Shown piece by piece: positions 40,672-43,242 of a stretch of 43,242 nucleotides of DNA. The notes beneath the pieces were generated by a model that saw only the letters and a program-made list of their open reading frames with translations, was not told the origin of the DNA and made no database searches. This stretch comes from Sphingopyxis soli (GTDB lineage: Bacteria > Pseudomonadota > Alphaproteobacteria > Sphingomonadales > Sphingomonadaceae): contig NZ_JAFMTR010000043.1 in the NCBI RefSeq assembly GCF_018682675.1, positions 1 through 43,242 on the forward strand, written 5' to 3'. The stretch's first letter is position 1, and every line of letters starts with the position of its first letter. A program made the position numbers and the translations under genes.

Positions 40672-41330
40672 GCTTCGGCTTCCTTCGCCAGCGTGCTCAC
40701 GACGCCCCGTGCGATCAGCGCCTGTCCGCCGAAATAGAGCGGCCAGACGAGCCAGATCGTCACATCCTTGCCGAGCACCCCGCCTTCGCCCGCAAAGATG
40801 AACAGATCGCTCGCAAGAAACATCATCGCGCCGATGCCGGTGCGATAGCGCGGAAAGCGGCTGGTCCATGCCGCCGCCGCCATCGCCGCGACGAACAGCG
40901 AATAGACCGCTGCGTGCCACCAGCCGGGCTGGGGACTCAGCATCCCCCACACGATCGCCAGCGTCGCGGGCATGGTCAGCCAGCCGAGCAGGCGCTGCGA
41001 CGCCGTCATCTGCGCGCGCCGGTTGATCAGGTAGAGCGTGATCGCAATGACGTGCCCGATCGCGAACGCCGCCGCGCCGGTCTCAAGCCCCCTGGCATCA
41101 AGCAGCCAGTCGCCGAGCGCCCCGAATCCGAGAGCCGCCGCGATCAGCCAGCCATTCTTCTCGCGCGCATTGGCCGCCGCCCACAGCGCCAGAAAGGCGA
41201 CCCCCGTCGTCTTCCACGCCCAGATCGCGGGACCATCGAGCCGCTGGAACACCGCGATGAAGAAACTGATCCCGCCAAGCAGCGCCAGCCACCACAGCCA
41301 CCGCGCCCGATCCCAACCCGCTTCATCCAT
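40668..41330 (-). CDS. YhhN-family lysoplasmalogenase
   Basis: A 220-aa membrane protein with about eight helices of the YhhN/TMEM86 family, whose characterised members hydrolyse the vinyl ether bond of lysoplasmalogens. Family residues include GALGDWLLD (about 71-79) and SDLFIF with a conserved aspartate near 172. The stop TAA shares bases with the TAG of the dioxygenase gene. Activity in this organism is not shown by sequence. Confidence 0.85.
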   Translation of the reverse strand: MDEAGWDRARWLWWLALLGGISFFIAVFQRLDGPAIWAWKTTGVAFLALWAAANAREKNGWLIAAALGFGALGDWLLDARGLETGAAAFAIGHVIAITLYLINRRAQMTASQRLLGWLTMPATLAIVWGMLSPQPGWWHAAVYSLFVAAMAAAAWTSRFPRYRTGIGAMMFLASDLFIFAGEGGVLGKDVTIWLVWPLYFGGQALIARGVVSTLAKEAEA

Positions 41331-41402
41331 GCTTCGCCCCTTTGCATCTTCCAGGCAACCCGCCTAGTGGGCGGACGCCGAGAACTGAAACGCCCCCTCA
41401 TC

Positions 41403-41480
41403 CGTCATCCCGGCGAAGGCCGGGATCTCGTCATCGCGCTCGAAGGCGCCGGAAAGATCCTGGTCTTCGCCGGGATGACG
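41403..41480. repeat. Inverted pair of REP-like units upstream of trmFO
   Basis: Two 25-nt arms, 41403-41427 and 41456-41480, are reverse complements with two mismatches. Each contains CGTCATCCCGGCGAAG at its outer end. They lie 63 bp before trmFO. This is a third palindrome family in the window, distinct from those at 1-63 and 92-194. Confidence 0.85.
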
Positions 41481-41543
41481 ATTCAGATTAAGGCGATCCA
41501 TTCAGTGCGCGGCAAACGCGGCATAAGTCAACGGACTGGAATC

Positions 41544-42890
41544 ATGACACACGACATTCACATCATCGGCGGCGGCCTCGCGGGCTCCGAGGCGGCATGG
41601 CAGCTCGCCGAGGCCGGCTATCGCGTGCGCCTGTCCGAAATGCGCGGCGGCGGCGACATGACGCCCGCGCACCAGGGCGACACGCTTGCCGAGATGGTCT
41701 GCTCGAACAGCTTCCGCAGCGACGACGGCGACAGCAACGCCGTCGGCCTGCTCCACCGCGAGATGCGCGAGCTGGGCTCGATCATCATGCGCGAGGCCGA
41801 CGCGACCAAGGTTCCGGCCGGCTCGGCGCTCGCGGTCGACCGCGACCTCTTCTCGGGCGGCGTGACGCGCGCCCTGTCGGACCATCCCAACATCACCGTC
41901 GTGCGCGAACGCATCGACACGCTCCCGGCCGAGGGCCTGACCATCGTCGCCACCGGCCCGCTCACCGCCGCCGGCCTCGCGGAGAGCATCGGCGCCGCAA
42001 CCGGAAGGGATGCGCTCGCCTTCTTCGACGCGATCGCCCCCATCGTCTATCGCGACAGCATCGACATGGACGTCGCGTGGATGGCGAGCCGCTGGGACAA
42101 GGTCGGGCCGATCGGCGACGGCAAGGATTATATCAACTGCCCGATGGACAAGGACCAGTATCACGCCTTCGTCCAGGGGCTGATCGACGGCGAAAAGACC
42201 GATTTCAAGGATTGGGAAAAGGACACGCCTTACTTCGAGGGCTGCATGCCGATCGAGGTCATGGCCGAACGCGGCGTCGAAACGCTGCGCTTCGGGCCGA
42301 TGAAAGGCGTCGGCCTCGACAATCCGCGCACCGGGCGCTGGCCCTACGCGGTGGTCCAGCTCCGCCAGGACAATGCGCTCGGCACGCTGTGGAACATGGT
42401 CGGCTTCCAGACCAAGCTCAAGCATGGCGCGCAGGTCGAGCTGTTCCGCACCATCCCCGGCCTCGAAAAGGCCGAGTTCGCGCGCCTCGGCGGCCTCCAC
42501 CGCAACAGCTTCATCCGCTCGCCCGAATTGCTCGACGGCCAGCTGCGCCTGAAATCGGCGCCGCACATCCGCTTCGCGGGGCAGATCACCGGCTGCGAGG
42601 GCTATGTCGAAAGCGCCGCGATCGGCCTCGTCGCCGCGCGCTTCGCGATCGCCGAGCTCGGCGGCCGCGCCCTGCCCCCGCCGCCGCCCGAAACCGCGCT
42701 CGGCGCGCTGCTCGGCCACATCACCGGCGGCGCGGATGCCTCATCCTACCAGCCGATGAACGTCAATTTCGGCCTCTTCCCGCCGCTCGCCGAGGATGTG
42801 CGCAAGAAGGACCGCAAGCTGGGCTACACCCGGCGCGCCGGCGCCGCGCTGGCGGAATGGATGAAGGCCGCGGACGGCATCGCGGCCTAG
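41544..42890 (+). CDS. trmFO: Folate/FAD-dependent tRNA U54 methyltransferase
   Basis: A 448-aa TrmFO, which uses methylenetetrahydrofolate and FADH2 to make ribothymidine at position 54 of tRNA. The FAD-binding [11 protein letters not shown] lies at 9-19. CSNSF with C53 and EGCMPIE with C234 hold the cysteines implicated in catalysis; [13 protein letters not shown] is also conserved. The long frame upstream of 41544 runs through the repeat and is not coding. The protein is complete at the C terminus. Confidence 0.96.
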   Translation: MTHDIHIIGGGLAGSEAAWQLAEAGYRVRLSEMRGGGDMTPAHQGDTLAEMVCSNSFRSDDGDSNAVGLLHREMRELGSIIMREADATKVPAGSALAVDRDLFSGGVTRALSDHPNITVVRERIDTLPAEGLTIVATGPLTAAGLAESIGAATGRDALAFFDAIAPIVYRDSIDMDVAWMASRWDKVGPIGDGKDYINCPMDKDQYHAFVQGLIDGEKTDFKDWEKDTPYFEGCMPIEVMAERGVETLRFGPMKGVGLDNPRTGRWPYAVVQLRQDNALGTLWNMVGFQTKLKHGAQVELFRTIPGLEKAEFARLGGLHRNSFIRSPELLDGQLRLKSAPHIRFAGQITGCEGYVESAAIGLVAARFAIAELGGRALPPPPPETALGALLGHITGGADASSYQPMNVNFGLFPPLAEDVRKKDRKLGYTRRAGAALAEWMKAADGIAA

Positions 42891-42951
42891 GCGCGGGCCG
42901 CGGCGGCTGAGACGGCGGAATGGCGGCTTTGGGGTGGGGCGCTGTCGTTAT

Positions 42952-43158
42952 GGTCCTCCCCATCGACTTGCGATGGGGAGGTGGCAGCCCGCAGGGCTGA
43001 CGGAGGGGCCGAGCGCGCAGCGCTCGCTAACGCTCGCGGCCCCTCCACCACCGCTTCGCGGAGTGCTGGGTCGTCCAGTCCCCCGGACTGGACTGGTATT
43101 GCCGGGGGCAATCCAACCCTGCACTCCCGCTCCCCATCGCAAGTCGATAGGGAGGATC
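42952..43158. mobile_element. MITE-like 207-bp element with TTAT duplication
   Basis: The outer 29 nt are inverted repeats with two mismatches (42952-42980 and 43130-43158). They are flanked by TTAT on both sides (42948-42951 and 43159-43162), as a 4-bp target duplication would look. Internally it is a row of hairpins, for example CCTCCCCATCG/CGATGGGGAGG and GTCCAGTCC-CCC-GGACTGGAC. It has no coding capacity; frames across it are spurious. A related block lies at 25523-25665. Confidence 0.7.
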
Positions 43159-43179
43159 TTATGGCAGCAATCGGCGGTA

Positions 43180-43242
43180 TGCTGTCATTCGTCATCCCGG
43201 ACTTGATCCGGGATCCACCGCAGCGCTGAAGTCATGGACCCC
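43180..43242. repeat. Right copy of 63-bp terminal inverted repeat
   Basis: Exact reverse complement of 1-63, beginning 17 bp after the TTAT flank of the MITE-like element. It contains the same 8-bp stem hairpin. See the left copy. Confidence 0.9.

Noticed and set aside
42934..43229. Short frames within the terminal repeats
   Set aside because: They run through hairpins of the MITE-like element and share translated pieces with frames in the related block near 25.6 kb, so they reflect repeat DNA, not genes.
1..43242. Whole window as a transposon or plasmid with terminal inverted repeats
   Set aside because: Contents are core genes (gyrA, argS, ispH, pgsA) and no transposase or replication gene is seen; an assembly break at a repeat explains the ends.
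1..43242. tRNA, rRNA, tmRNA or CRISPR array
   Set aside because: I found no cloverleaf, conserved rRNA block or regularly spaced direct repeat. The repeats present are inverted and irregular.

Overview
This 43.2 kb window is chromosomal housekeeping DNA from a high-GC alphaproteobacterium, most likely a sphingomonad of the Sphingopyxis type. The evidence is the gene order (ispH-thrB-rnhA; argS-SPOR-nagZ-scpAB-tatABC; pgsA-moaDE; gyrA-DUF952), the protein sequences, and small intergenic palindromic repeats of the kind dispersed in sphingomonad genomes. The genus is an inference. I see no rRNA, tRNA, CRISPR, prophage or IS transposase.

Layout. 1-411: repeats. 0.4-4.6 kb: a class III omega-aminotransferase, a convergent PhoR-like histidine kinase with no response regulator nearby, a small Tat-signal protein and a fumarylacetoacetate-hydrolase-family enzyme. 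4.6-11.7 kb (minus strand): a Tad/Flp pilus operon in the order cpaA-cpaB-cpaC-cpaD-cpaE-tadB-tadC. It lacks the cpaF/tadA ATPase, a pilin and tadD/E/G, so it must rely on genes elsewhere. 11.8-16.5 kb: FAD amine oxidoreductase, YegP-like protein, the ispH-thrB-rnhA operon and a lipoprotein. 16.6-23.1 kb: argS, a SPOR protein, nagZ, scpA, scpB and tatA-tatB-tatC, covering translation, cell wall turnover, chromosome condensation and export of folded proteins. 23.1-30.1 kb: an unlisted 42-aa entericidin gene with a general-stress-type promoter, mgtE, ppiB, a nitronate monooxygenase divergent from nadC around a palindromic operator, a secreted RNase T2, a 75-aa membrane protein behind a perfect CtrA box, and an LplT-like transporter. 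30.2-34.6 kb: pgsA-moaD-moaE and DUF952/gyrA. 35-38.5 kb: a putative nucleotidyltransferase/membrane fusion, then a two-gene operon of an unknown helical protein and a histidine-kinase-like protein whose phospho-accepting histidine is replaced by glycine. 38.5-42.9 kb: periplasmic peroxiredoxin, glycine-zipper protein, TauD-family dioxygenase, YhhN lysoplasmalogenase and trmFO. The end holds a 207-bp MITE-like element and a repeat.

The first and last 63 bases are exact reverse complements and then diverge at once. This looks like a contig broken at a dispersed repeat, not a biological terminus. The observations most worth a second look are the His-less kinase operon, the incomplete Tad locus with a hairpin at the cpaA ribosome binding site, the MITE with a TTAT duplication, and the candidate sigma-EcfG, CtrA and TTGACGT-type regulatory sites. 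All were read by eye, without database searches.
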